Source: Candidatus Nanoarchaeia archaeon
GTDB lineage: Archaea; Nanobdellota; Nanobdellia; Tiddalikarchaeales; Tiddalikarchaeaceae
Direction: 5' to 3'
DNA length: 8,107 bases
Assembly (NCBI GenBank): GCA_028704265.1
Contig: JAQVLH010000046.1
Coordinates: forward strand, 1 to 8,107
Within the stretch, counting starts at the first letter, position 1; each line of letters begins with the position of its first letter. The notes under the pieces are model-generated. The model was given only the letters and a program-made list of their open reading frames with translations. It did no database searches and was not told the origin of the DNA. The position numbers and the translations under genes are program-made. Of this stretch, positions 1 to 5,108 are shown in pieces.

Positions 1-13
1 TCAAAATAATCAT
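1..13 (-). CDS. Possible start of a leftward gene, cut by the left edge
   Basis: Only four codons are visible, reading M-I-I-L before the window ends, so no function can be given. The ATG lies at 13-11. Just upstream is a purine-rich AAAGGAG stretch (about 16-22), very close to the ATG at 2 nt spacing; the in-frame TTG three codons later would sit at about 11 nt. A strong TATA-like box lies at 54-63, so a transcript would begin near 30-35. The gene would lie just downstream of the dnaG terminator and have its own promoter. The call depends only on these signals; the ATG could be chance. Confidence 0.35.
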
Positions 14-23
14 TTCTCCTTTT

Positions 24-52
24 TTTAGGACTAATTATTCCTAAATATAGGA
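24..52. repeat. Overlapping inverted repeats (TAGGA/TCCTA) in a promoter region
   Basis: TTTAGGA at 24-30 is the exact reverse complement of TCCTAAA at 39-45, separated by 8 bases. CCTA at 40-43 can also pair with TAGG at 48-51, so the central arm is shared by two alternative partners. The outer pair contains TTAGG-N10-CCTAA, which resembles the half-sites of DtxR/IdeR-type metal repressors (usually N9). It lies between the TATA box at 54-63 and the ATG at 13, where an operator would block transcription. The repeat is seen directly; the operator role is inference. Confidence 0.45.
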
Positions 53-53
53 T

Positions 54-63
54 TATATTTAAA
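54..63 (-). promoter_or_regulatory. TATA box for the leftward edge gene
   Basis: On the minus strand this reads TTTAAATATA, a near-ideal archaeal TATA box. The expected start of transcription is about 25 bases further left, near 30-35, leaving a short leader before the ATG at 13. Confidence 0.55.
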
Positions 64-85
64 GTTTTTCATAAATATAAATAAT

Positions 86-128
86 TTTAAAAAAATAAAA
101 AAAAATAAAGGCTAATTAAGCCTTTATT
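86..128 (-). terminator. Hairpin plus T-tract terminator of the Toprim-dnaG operon
   Basis: A perfect 10-base stem (104-113 with 119-128; minus-strand arms AATAAAGGCT and AGCCTTTATT) encloses a 5-base loop. The dnaG TAA stop codon lies in the loop. On the minus strand the stem is followed at once by a long T-rich run broken by single A's (about 86-103). Archaeal RNA polymerase terminates on T-tracts, and the hairpin may also protect the mRNA 3' end. Its position exactly at the operon end supports the call. Confidence 0.75.
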
Positions 129-1300
129 ATATTAATCTTATCACTAGATGCTTTAACGTTTCTTGAGACTAAGTTTTTGATTTTTTTCTTTTCGCAAAGT
201 TTAACAATTTCTTCATCAATTATTCCGTCAATAACTACTGTTTCAACCTTTTTTACTTCAGCCAAAGCATTAGAAATTTCAGTTAAAGGAATCTTTGCTA
301 ATACTTCATCTTTTTCATCTAATAAGTAAGCTCCTCTTGTTCCAAATAAATCATTCATCAAATTTTTATATTTTGATGGTTCAGCTTTTTGTTGCTTAGG
401 CGCTTCATCTCTTCTAGCTCCTCTTTCATTTCTTGGCCTTTCTTTATCATTTGAGTTGCCCCTATTTTGATTTAAGTAATCGCTCATTTTCATCCTGTTT
501 CTTAAGCATTTGAAAATCTCTTTGCCTGCTAATTCTTCAACTTCTTTGCCGTCTGGAGCTATTGCTATAAAGTCAATATCTCCTTTGCTCATAAGTTTCT
601 TGGCAATCATTTCGCCGCCTCTATCTCCATCTATGAATAAAGTGGTTGATTTTGATTCAAGTATTGGTCTTATTGAATCCGGAACGTTTACTCCATTAAT
701 TGCTATTACTCCTTTAATATTGTATTTTACTAGATTAGCTACATCTGCTCTTCCTTCAACAATTATTGCCTCTTCTGTTTCTTCAATATCTTCTGAAGCT
801 GCTAATTTATCTTTTCCGTATTCTATTATGCTGCTAGTTCTGAAATTTTCTTGAACTTTGTCCATTATTTCTTGGCTATCAGTTGAATCCATATTAAGTT
901 TTTTTAGTAAATTTTGAGCCCTTTCAGTTATTTGCGTTCTTTTATCTAATCTGACATCTTTTAATTCTTTAATTTTTATTTCAGAATTGCATGGTCCAAT
1001 TTTATCAATAGTTTCTAAAGCTGCTGCAATTACTGCTGTTTCAGTTTTTGCTAAACTGCTTGGAACTATTATTTGCCCAACGCTTTTTCCGTTTTTGAAT
1101 TCAATATTAACGTCAATTCTTCCAATTCTTCCGCTTTTTTGAAGCTCTCTTAATTCTAAATCATCGCCCAGCAATCCTTCAGTTTGTCCAAAGATTGCTC
1201 CAACAATGTCATTTTTGTTTATTTCCCCTTCAACAACTATGTCAGCTACTACTGTATATTTTGTTGATACTGGATAAATTTTCCCCATATTATTTTTCAT
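116..1300 (-). CDS. dnaG: Archaeal DnaG-like primase / exosome subunit
   Basis: Encodes 394 residues. The N-terminal domain carries the archaeal DnaG signature: GAIFGQTEGLLGDDLELRE (34-52), then SGRIGRIDV. A Toprim domain follows at about 175-260, with EGRADV (catalytic-type E182) and DGDRGG (D224, D226), the usual metal-binding acidic residues. Residues 278-310 form a charged, Arg/Asn-rich, probably disordered linker. A C-terminal domain (about 311-394) follows. Archaeal DnaG makes short RNA primers in vitro and is a stable subunit of the RNA exosome; which role dominates here cannot be told. The ATG at 1300 overlaps the Toprim gene's TGA as ATGA, indicating coupled translation. The in-frame ATG at 1288 (M5) is a possible alternative, since GAGGA sits directly against the first ATG but 12 bases from the second. 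The family call is firm. Confidence 0.95.
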   Translation of the reverse strand: MKNNMGKIYPVSTKYTVVADIVVEGEINKNDIVGAIFGQTEGLLGDDLELRELQKSGRIGRIDVNIEFKNGKSVGQIIVPSSLAKTETAVIAAALETIDKIGPCNSEIKIKELKDVRLDKRTQITERAQNLLKKLNMDSTDSQEIMDKVQENFRTSSIIEYGKDKLAASEDIEETEEAIIVEGRADVANLVKYNIKGVIAINGVNVPDSIRPILESKSTTLFIDGDRGGEMIAKKLMSKGDIDFIAIAPDGKEVEELAGKEIFKCLRNRMKMSDYLNQNRGNSNDKERPRNERGARRDEAPKQQKAEPSKYKNLMNDLFGTRGAYLLDEKDEVLAKIPLTEISNALAEVKKVETVVIDGIIDEEIVKLCEKKKIKNLVSRNVKASSDKINIIKA

Positions 1301-1647
1301 TCCTCTTTTATTTTTATGCCCTCAACGTGGCTTATTTTTAATCTTTTTAAGTTTTTTTGATATTCAGGATTTGTTTTTACTCCTAAATAACTTAACTCAT
1401 TTTTTAACTTAGAATATATTTTTTTCCCTTCAAAATCATTGTCTAGTAATAGTATTACTTCATCATGATTCTCTGCTATTTTTTCGCAAAAAACGCATAA
1501 CGGCATTCGTGATAATGAAACTACTTTTAATACTCCAAGCTTTTTGAGTCTGGCAACGTCTTTTTTTCCTTCAACTATTACGACTTTATTTTTTCGTATA
1601 ATCTCTTGAATCAAATCCTCTATTGTTAAAGGTTTGCGGCCCTTCAC
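1297..1647 (-). CDS. Small stand-alone Toprim domain protein
   Basis: Encodes 116 residues from GTG at 1647. The whole protein is essentially one Toprim fold: VVIVEGKKDV (E26) forms the first acidic motif and LLLDNDFEG (D69, D71) the second, the same pattern as in DnaG next door. It matches the small Toprim proteins common in archaea, whose substrate is not established; Toprim domains also occur in primases, topoisomerases, OLD nucleases and RNase M5. A CVFC pair (C51, C54) between the motifs might bind metal. A GTG at 1653 is in frame, but GAGGAG at 1656-1661 lies 8 bases from the GTG at 1647 and only 2 from 1653, so the downstream start is preferred; an in-frame TGA at 1660-1662 rules out anything longer. 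It is the first gene of the operon with dnaG, suggesting a linked role in nucleic-acid metabolism. Confidence 0.85.
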   Translation of the reverse strand: MKGRKPLTIEDLIQEIIRKNKVVIVEGKKDVARLKKLGVLKVVSLSRMPLCVFCEKIAENHDEVILLLDNDFEGKKIYSKLKNELSYLGVKTNPEYQKNLKRLKISHVEGIKIKEE

Positions 1648-1655
1648 TAACACAA

Positions 1656-1661
1656 CTCCTC
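1656..1661 (-). promoter_or_regulatory. Shine-Dalgarno site of the Toprim gene
   Basis: The minus strand reads GAGGAG, 8 bases before the GTG at 1647. It decides the start of the Toprim gene and is the only well-spaced Shine-Dalgarno sequence I see in the window; the other complete genes lack one. Confidence 0.65.
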
Positions 1662-1724
1662 ACTGCATGCGAGTATTCGCGCTCTGATATTGTAACCTTG
1701 CAAAGGGCGATACCTTGCCTAAGA
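1662..1724 (-). ncRNA. GC-rich structured leader or small RNA upstream of the Toprim-dnaG operon
   Basis: This stretch is close to 50% GC by hand count, whereas the surrounding sequence is about 25-30%. In AT-rich archaea such islands often mark structured RNA. On the minus strand, GCAAGG (1718-1713) can pair with CTTTGC (1705-1700), with one G-U pair, around a 7-base loop. A second copy of GCAAGGT (1701-1695) offers an alternative CCTT/AAGG pairing with the same arm. GCGA (1680-1677) pairs with TCGC (1672-1669) around a 4-base loop. A TATA-like box at 1744-1752 would start transcription at about 1720-1724, right at the island's edge. It is either a 5' leader of about 75 bases or a separate small RNA. 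I do not recognise a known family and found no tRNA features. Confidence 0.4.
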
Positions 1725-1743
1725 ATTATTAGTTAAGTTATTG

Positions 1744-1752
1744 CTTAAAAAA
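1744..1752 (-). promoter_or_regulatory. TATA box of the Toprim-dnaG operon
   Basis: The minus strand reads TTTTTTAAG, preceded by CCAAAG as a possible BRE. The predicted start of transcription, near 1720-1724, coincides with the start of the GC-rich leader. The T run could also serve as a terminator for the lipoprotein gene ending at 1772, since the two functions would share the same bases. Confidence 0.5.
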
Positions 1753-1771
1753 CTTTGGATGCTGTGACTTT

Positions 1772-2809
1772 TCATTCCTTTAATTGATTTATTACAGATT
1801 TTAGCAAAGAAATTGCCTGCTCTGAAGTTATGCTTGAATCAATAAAATCCCCTTGTTCATATGAAATAAAATATACTTTATCCTCATATTCAAAAGAATA
1901 ATCACTTAAAATATTACCATTATAATCAGTCTCGCCGTAATAAATATCTACATCCATGTATTCTGTTAAAAGTTCTGCATAAGAAGGAATATTATAACAT
2001 GAATAGATATCATAATAAAAATTGCTTGAATTAATATAATACTCAATACTTATACTTTCACCTTCAGTGCATGTATAAAAATTTTTTTCATTAAAATCCT
2101 TGGAAACAATGACAATAGATGAATCATTCAATAACGGTTCCTTAAACCATTTATAATTTTGCGTTAAATTAGATATTGAATATGCTTGTTCAATCAAATT
2201 GTCACACTCAGAGCTGTTTATTATAAATCCAGTTGGGATAAATGAGGATTCATTAATATTAATATTTGTTCTTAAATCAATATATTCAGTGTAATTAAAT
2301 GCTGATGAAATACTTTCTATTTTAAACGGAAAATAAGTAGTTTTGTTAATGTAATAAAACTGATCATTATATCTTTTTTCACCATTAACATTAATAACTA
2401 TTATTTCAGAACTTTCGTTTACAATATTTATATTTAAATCATTTAAGTCTTTAGTAAAATCTATTTCACTTATGGATAACGATTCATTGTTGAATTGTTC
2501 ATCATAATATTCATAAAACTCGCCAACACAATGCACATAAACAAGATTATTGTCATAATAACTCTCCGAATAAGTAATATTATCTGAAATTGTTTTAAAC
2601 GCTGCATTTAATGGAAATTTATAATATTCAATCATAGTATAATTACTCTCTAGCATAGCATCATCAATAGAGTAAAATTCTCTGATTAATTGATATGAAT
2701 CAATATTAGAAAAAGCTAAATGTATTCTATCTATTGTGCTAATTTGAGTGCATCCTGAACTTAAAACAACCAAACTCAAAAAAAAAATTATTTTATAATT
2801 ATTGCTCAT
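1772..2809 (-). CDS. Secreted, sequon-rich lipoprotein with a possible LolA-like fold
   Basis: Encodes 345 residues from ATG at 2809. The N-terminus is a lipoprotein signal: MSNNYK, a hydrophobic stretch, then the lipobox LSSGC with the lipid-anchored cysteine at C20. The mature protein is acidic, rich in Tyr, Asn and Ser, and has no further membrane segment. It carries eleven N-X-S/T sequons (about N56, 77, 108, 131, 155, 172, 186, 198, 214, 228, 260), so it is probably heavily N-glycosylated, and four more cysteines (C94, C202, C247, C271) that could form disulfides. The section around 155-195 (NKTTYFPFKIE followed by a strand and NESSFIPTG) loosely recalls LolA-like outer-membrane-lipoprotein-sorting proteins; this is a weak hint. 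An ATG at 2860 would add 17 charged residues, but a TATA box at -30 to -23 from 2809 favours the shorter, leaderless form. Its function is unknown. Confidence 0.75.
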   Translation of the reverse strand: MSNNYKIIFFLSLVVLSSGCTQISTIDRIHLAFSNIDSYQLIREFYSIDDAMLESNYTMIEYYKFPLNAAFKTISDNITYSESYYDNNLVYVHCVGEFYEYYDEQFNNESLSISEIDFTKDLNDLNINIVNESSEIIVINVNGEKRYNDQFYYINKTTYFPFKIESISSAFNYTEYIDLRTNININESSFIPTGFIINSSECDNLIEQAYSISNLTQNYKWFKEPLLNDSSIVIVSKDFNEKNFYTCTEGESISIEYYINSSNFYYDIYSCYNIPSYAELLTEYMDVDIYYGETDYNGNILSDYSFEYEDKVYFISYEQGDFIDSSITSEQAISLLKSVINQLKE

Positions 2810-2831
2810 TAATTCATATTGGCTTTTTAAT

Positions 2832-2839
2832 TTTAAATA
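2832..2839 (-). promoter_or_regulatory. TATA box of the lipoprotein gene
   Basis: The minus strand reads TATTTAAA at -30 to -23 from the ATG at 2809, the spacing expected for a leaderless archaeal transcript. This placement decides between the two possible start codons. Confidence 0.6.
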
Positions 2840-2913
2840 GTTTACTTTAATTTTTAGCATTTTTTTCAGACTTAAAATTAATGTTGCTTGAAAACATTTA
2901 GATAAATCTTCTT

Positions 2914-3405
2914 TTAATGATTTTGGTCCTTTTTTATGCTTAAAAAAGGGATTTGAGGAATTATATTAATGACTCCGTTAAAATATTTAGTTAAATCACT
3001 TGGAATATTTGTCAAATGAATCTGATTACTGCCTTTCAGATTTTCTGCATGAATTTCTATTTTGTCGTTTTCATTCTTTTTGCCTAATTTTACTGCTTTT
3101 TTATGTATTGTTACTGCTTTTTGATAGATAGTGATTAAGTTTGATAAATAAATTATGCTGGAAAGATTATTATAATTATTTGACAATATTGAATTAACTG
3201 TAATTTTTTTATATTTGCTGGAATATTCAACATTATTCCCTTTTGAATCAAAATATAAGGGATTTGAAAATAATATTTTTGCTATCTTATACAGGCAATT
3301 GTCATATAATTCTTTTGCAAAAATTTTGTCAATTTCAACGTTTAACTCTAAAAGCTTTCCTTCCAAGCTAGGCCTTCCTATATTCATAACTGAAAACAAT
3401 TTCAT
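2914..3405 (-). CDS. Orphan protein, tandem paralog 2 (unrecognised family)
   Basis: Encodes 163 residues; I do not recognise the family. It is clearly related to the gene immediately upstream (3439-3933). Shared blocks are GK-ELN (about 16-22), ILFSNPLYFDSKG (44-56), a KITVNS strand (67-72), a leucine-rich helix with IYLSNL..IYQKA (85-97), and the C-terminal motif IPFLSIKK (152-159). No signal peptide, membrane segment or cysteine pair is seen, so it is probably cytoplasmic, with a mixed alpha/beta fold. It differs from its paralog in a Lys-rich stretch (about 102-115) and in lacking the extra N-terminal residues. A TATA box at 3428-3435 supports the ATG at 3405 as a leaderless start. The coding call is secure; the function is not. 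Confidence 0.75.
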   Translation of the reverse strand: MKLFSVMNIGRPSLEGKLLELNVEIDKIFAKELYDNCLYKIAKILFSNPLYFDSKGNNVEYSSKYKKITVNSILSNNYNNLSSIIYLSNLITIYQKAVTIHKKAVKLGKKNENDKIEIHAENLKGSNQIHLTNIPSDLTKYFNGVINIIPQIPFLSIKKDQNH

Positions 3406-3427
3406 TATAAATTATTATAATAATTCA

Positions 3428-3435
3428 ATTAAAAA
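3428..3435 (-). promoter_or_regulatory. TATA box of tandem paralog 2
   Basis: The minus strand reads TTTTTAAT at -30 to -23 from the ATG at 3405. It lies a few bases past the stop codon of the upstream paralog (3439), so the BRE region overlaps that gene's end. The second copy therefore probably has its own promoter, though read-through is also possible. Confidence 0.5.
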
Positions 3436-3438
3436 GAT

Positions 3439-3933
3439 TTACTTATTTATTTTTAGGCTTAAAAAAGGCATTTTTTTATTGATTTCTATTACTTCTTCTA
3501 AATAATTCGGACAGTCTTTTGGAAGCAATATGTGAAGCTTATTATGGCTAGGGCATAAATCACTTAAATCAACAATAAAATTTCCTTTAATGTCTTTTTC
3601 ATTTTTTTCAATTGAAAGATTGTAGGCTTTTTGTAATTTATTCAAATACATTAATCCTGTAATGTTTGAATCAACAATTAGCATCTTTGAATCAATCTTT
3701 ATTGTTTCATAATTTTCATGATTTTTGACTTTTTTTCCGTTGGCATCAAAATACATTGGCTTTGAAAATAAAATTCTTGCATACTCAATCCATTGCTTAT
3801 ATTTTCCGGACAAAACATCAATATTTAATTCTATTATTTTTCCGTCAATTGTAGAAATTGCCTCTTTTTTTGAATAAATTGTTTCATCAGGAAAAAAATA
3901 TTGCTTGATTAAATTCATGCAAGAGATAGCCAT
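3439..3933 (-). CDS. Orphan protein, tandem paralog 1 (unrecognised family)
   Basis: Encodes 164 residues of a family I do not recognise. It aligns with the downstream gene along most of its length: DGKIIELNIDV (30-40), ARILFSKPMYFDANGKK (52-68), the TIKIDS strand (77-82), LMYLNKLQKAY (94-104) and MPFLSLK (155-161). It has its own N-terminal stretch, MAISCMNLIKQYFFPDE, and a CPSHNKLHILLPKDCP segment (127-142) with two cysteines and two histidines that has no cysteine counterpart in the paralog. No secretion signal or clear membrane segment is seen. Start choice: the TATA box at -31 to -24 supports the ATG at 3933; M6 is an alternative. The two copies are diverged in sequence, so the duplication is not recent. 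Only 33 bases separate the genes. Confidence 0.75.
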   Translation of the reverse strand: MAISCMNLIKQYFFPDETIYSKKEAISTIDGKIIELNIDVLSGKYKQWIEYARILFSKPMYFDANGKKVKNHENYETIKIDSKMLIVDSNITGLMYLNKLQKAYNLSIEKNEKDIKGNFIVDLSDLCPSHNKLHILLPKDCPNYLEEVIEINKKMPFLSLKINK

Positions 3934-3956
3934 AAGTATTTGGATAAAAATCTTAG

Positions 3957-3964
3957 CTTAAAAA
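3957..3964 (-). promoter_or_regulatory. TATA box of tandem paralog 1
   Basis: The minus strand reads TTTTTAAG at -31 to -24 from the ATG at 3933, consistent with a leaderless transcript. The divergent region 3934-4082 otherwise holds only the promoter of the rightward gene. Confidence 0.55.
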
Positions 3965-4049
3965 TGTTATTTTTTATGCTAGTTCTGGAAGATAATAATT
4001 ATTTATTGAGAAGGTTTAAGTTTTTCGGTTGCAGATGCCAATAATTATC

Positions 4050-4057
4050 TTATAATG
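4050..4057 (+). promoter_or_regulatory. Weak TATA box of the rightward orphan
   Basis: TTATAATG lies at -33 to -26 from the ATG at 4083. It is a poorer match than the boxes of the other genes. TTTAAG at 4015-4020 is an alternative that would give a leader of about 40 bases. Confidence 0.35.
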
Positions 4058-4082
4058 GCTTTGTATAAATTCTTTTTTTGAA

Positions 4083-4595
4083 ATGAAAGAGGAAAATGAG
4101 AGTAAAAATTTGTTTAATCTGGTTCTTTTTGAACTTGAAAAATACTGTAAAACTGTGTCAAATCATCCAAGAGTATGTGATGATGCTAATTATGCTGAAT
4201 TAAGAACTAGTAAAGTATATTTTCACAGAGCAATTCACTGGTATTTGCATGACAACGGATTAGTTTACCAAACTAAAGGTCCTGCAATGGATGTTAATAA
4301 AGAGGAATACGCGATTTTATGGCAGCTTAAGAATTTTGACAAGAAAATAGTTTGCCAAGAAATACTTGATAAGTATGAAGATTATTTAAAAATTTCTCCA
4401 ATTGTTGAAAAAATTGATTGCGTTGTTAATTATAGTATTGAAACTGTATTAAAGGAAAAAGGCAAAGACAAGGAATTAAGCGAAATTTTTGAAAATTTGA
4501 ATAAAAAATATAATAGTGATATAGACATAGTTATTGCTGAATATAATAAATTAATAATTAATATGTACGCAGAAATGGTTTACAGAAAAAAATAA
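4083..4595 (+). CDS. Helical orphan protein of unknown function
   Basis: Encodes 170 residues; no family recognised. The sequence looks almost entirely alpha-helical: a helix at 5-25, a central section with NHPRVCDDANYAELRTSKVYFHRAIHWYL written here in parts (NHPRVCDD 27-34; RTSKVYFHRAIHWYL 41-55), then helices at about 72-104, 106-140 and 145-168. It has four scattered cysteines (22, 32, 91, 113), no membrane segment and no signal peptide, so it should be cytoplasmic. The central block, rich in His and aromatic residues, is the part most likely to be conserved or active. In-frame TAA at 4053-4055 and the absence of other start codons fix the ATG at 4083. It converges on the next gene with only six bases between stop codons. 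Codon use looks like that of its neighbours. Confidence 0.7.
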   Translation: MKEENESKNLFNLVLFELEKYCKTVSNHPRVCDDANYAELRTSKVYFHRAIHWYLHDNGLVYQTKGPAMDVNKEEYAILWQLKNFDKKIVCQEILDKYEDYLKISPIVEKIDCVVNYSIETVLKEKGKDKELSEIFENLNKKYNSDIDIVIAEYNKLIINMYAEMVYRKK

Positions 4596-4601
4596 AATTA
4601 A

Positions 4602-5072
4602 TTATTCCTGCAATGATTCCTTAGGTTTGGCATCATTTTGAATTTGAAGATTGTCATAAATTTCATCAAGCAAGAAATCCCTTCTTTTGTCAAATTTACA
4701 GCTTCTTACATATTCTTTTATTTTCAATGCCCCATAACATATTATTGAAAATACTCCCATTGCGCTAAGAGTGTTTTCTAAAAATGATTCTGATGGTGAT
4801 TCTTTAAACCATGATGAAATTACATACATTGAAGTTCCATATGCTAAAGCAGGGAAAAATCTTTCCAAATCAAGCAATTTCTCTTTTCTTAAATAATTCT
4901 GTTTAACTGAATTTAAATTTTGTTCAACTTTATCATAAGAATTATTGCTAAAAAGTTCATACAAATTTTCATCTTTTTTTATCACATCAATAAGAGATTC
5001 TTCTGTTTTTGCATTAACAAAATTGTTAACATTAAAATTTTGATTATTGAATAAATTATTAAATAAATTCAT
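4602..5072 (-). CDS. Small two-span membrane protein, Asn-rich N-terminus
   Basis: Encodes 156 residues of no recognised family. The first 20 residues are Asn/Phe-rich and repetitive (LFNNLFNN, then NFNVNNFVN). A charged helical section follows (22-70). Two hydrophobic segments then form a likely membrane hairpin: about 72-89 (FFPALAYGTSMYVISSWF) and about 101-117 (TLSAMGVFSIICYGALK). The tail (118-156) is charged and helical. Both ends would therefore face the same side, probably the cytoplasm. A TATA box at 5096-5103 supports the ATG at 5072. It lies 36 bases downstream of glyS in the same direction and could also be read through from it. Its layout resembles the C-terminal part of the orphan at 6703-7881 on the other side of glyS. 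Confidence 0.7.
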   Translation of the reverse strand: MNLFNNLFNNQNFNVNNFVNAKTEESLIDVIKKDENLYELFSNNSYDKVEQNLNSVKQNYLRKEKLLDLERFFPALAYGTSMYVISSWFKESPSESFLENTLSAMGVFSIICYGALKIKEYVRSCKFDKRRDFLLDEIYDNLQIQNDAKPKESLQE

Positions 5073-5095
5073 GGATGATTTGATAATTTCTATTA

Positions 5096-5103
5096 TTTAT
5101 AAA
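5096..5103 (-). promoter_or_regulatory. TATA box of the small membrane protein gene
   Basis: The minus strand reads TTTATAAA, a consensus-like archaeal TATA box, at -31 to -24 from the ATG at 5072. It lies between the glyS stop codon (5109) and this gene, giving a probable leaderless transcript independent of glyS. Confidence 0.65.
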
Positions 5104-5108
5104 TTTTA

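Noticed and set aside
510..854. A 114-codon open frame on the plus strand opposite dnaG
   Set aside because: It lies wholly antisense to a conserved part of dnaG including the Toprim domain; its Ser/Leu/Ile-rich translation is what the opposite strand of such a gene gives, and no promoter is evident.
1660..1730. Possible tRNA in the GC-rich island
   Set aside because: Neither strand shows a T-arm TTC motif, an acceptor stem or a cloverleaf.
3215..3505. A plus-strand open frame across the tandem paralogs
   Set aside because: It is antisense to both related genes and crosses their intergenic gap; no homology or promoter supports it.
3976..4044. A 22-codon open frame in the divergent region (starting MLVLEDNNYLL)
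   Set aside because: It is very short, lacks a clear promoter or Shine-Dalgarno, and such frames are common by chance.
4203..4226. R-X6-H in the orphan at 4083-4595, resembling a HEPN RNase motif
   Set aside because: The residues after the Arg do not match typical HEPN motifs, there is no partner toxin/antitoxin gene beside it, and the pattern is easily met by chance in a helical protein.
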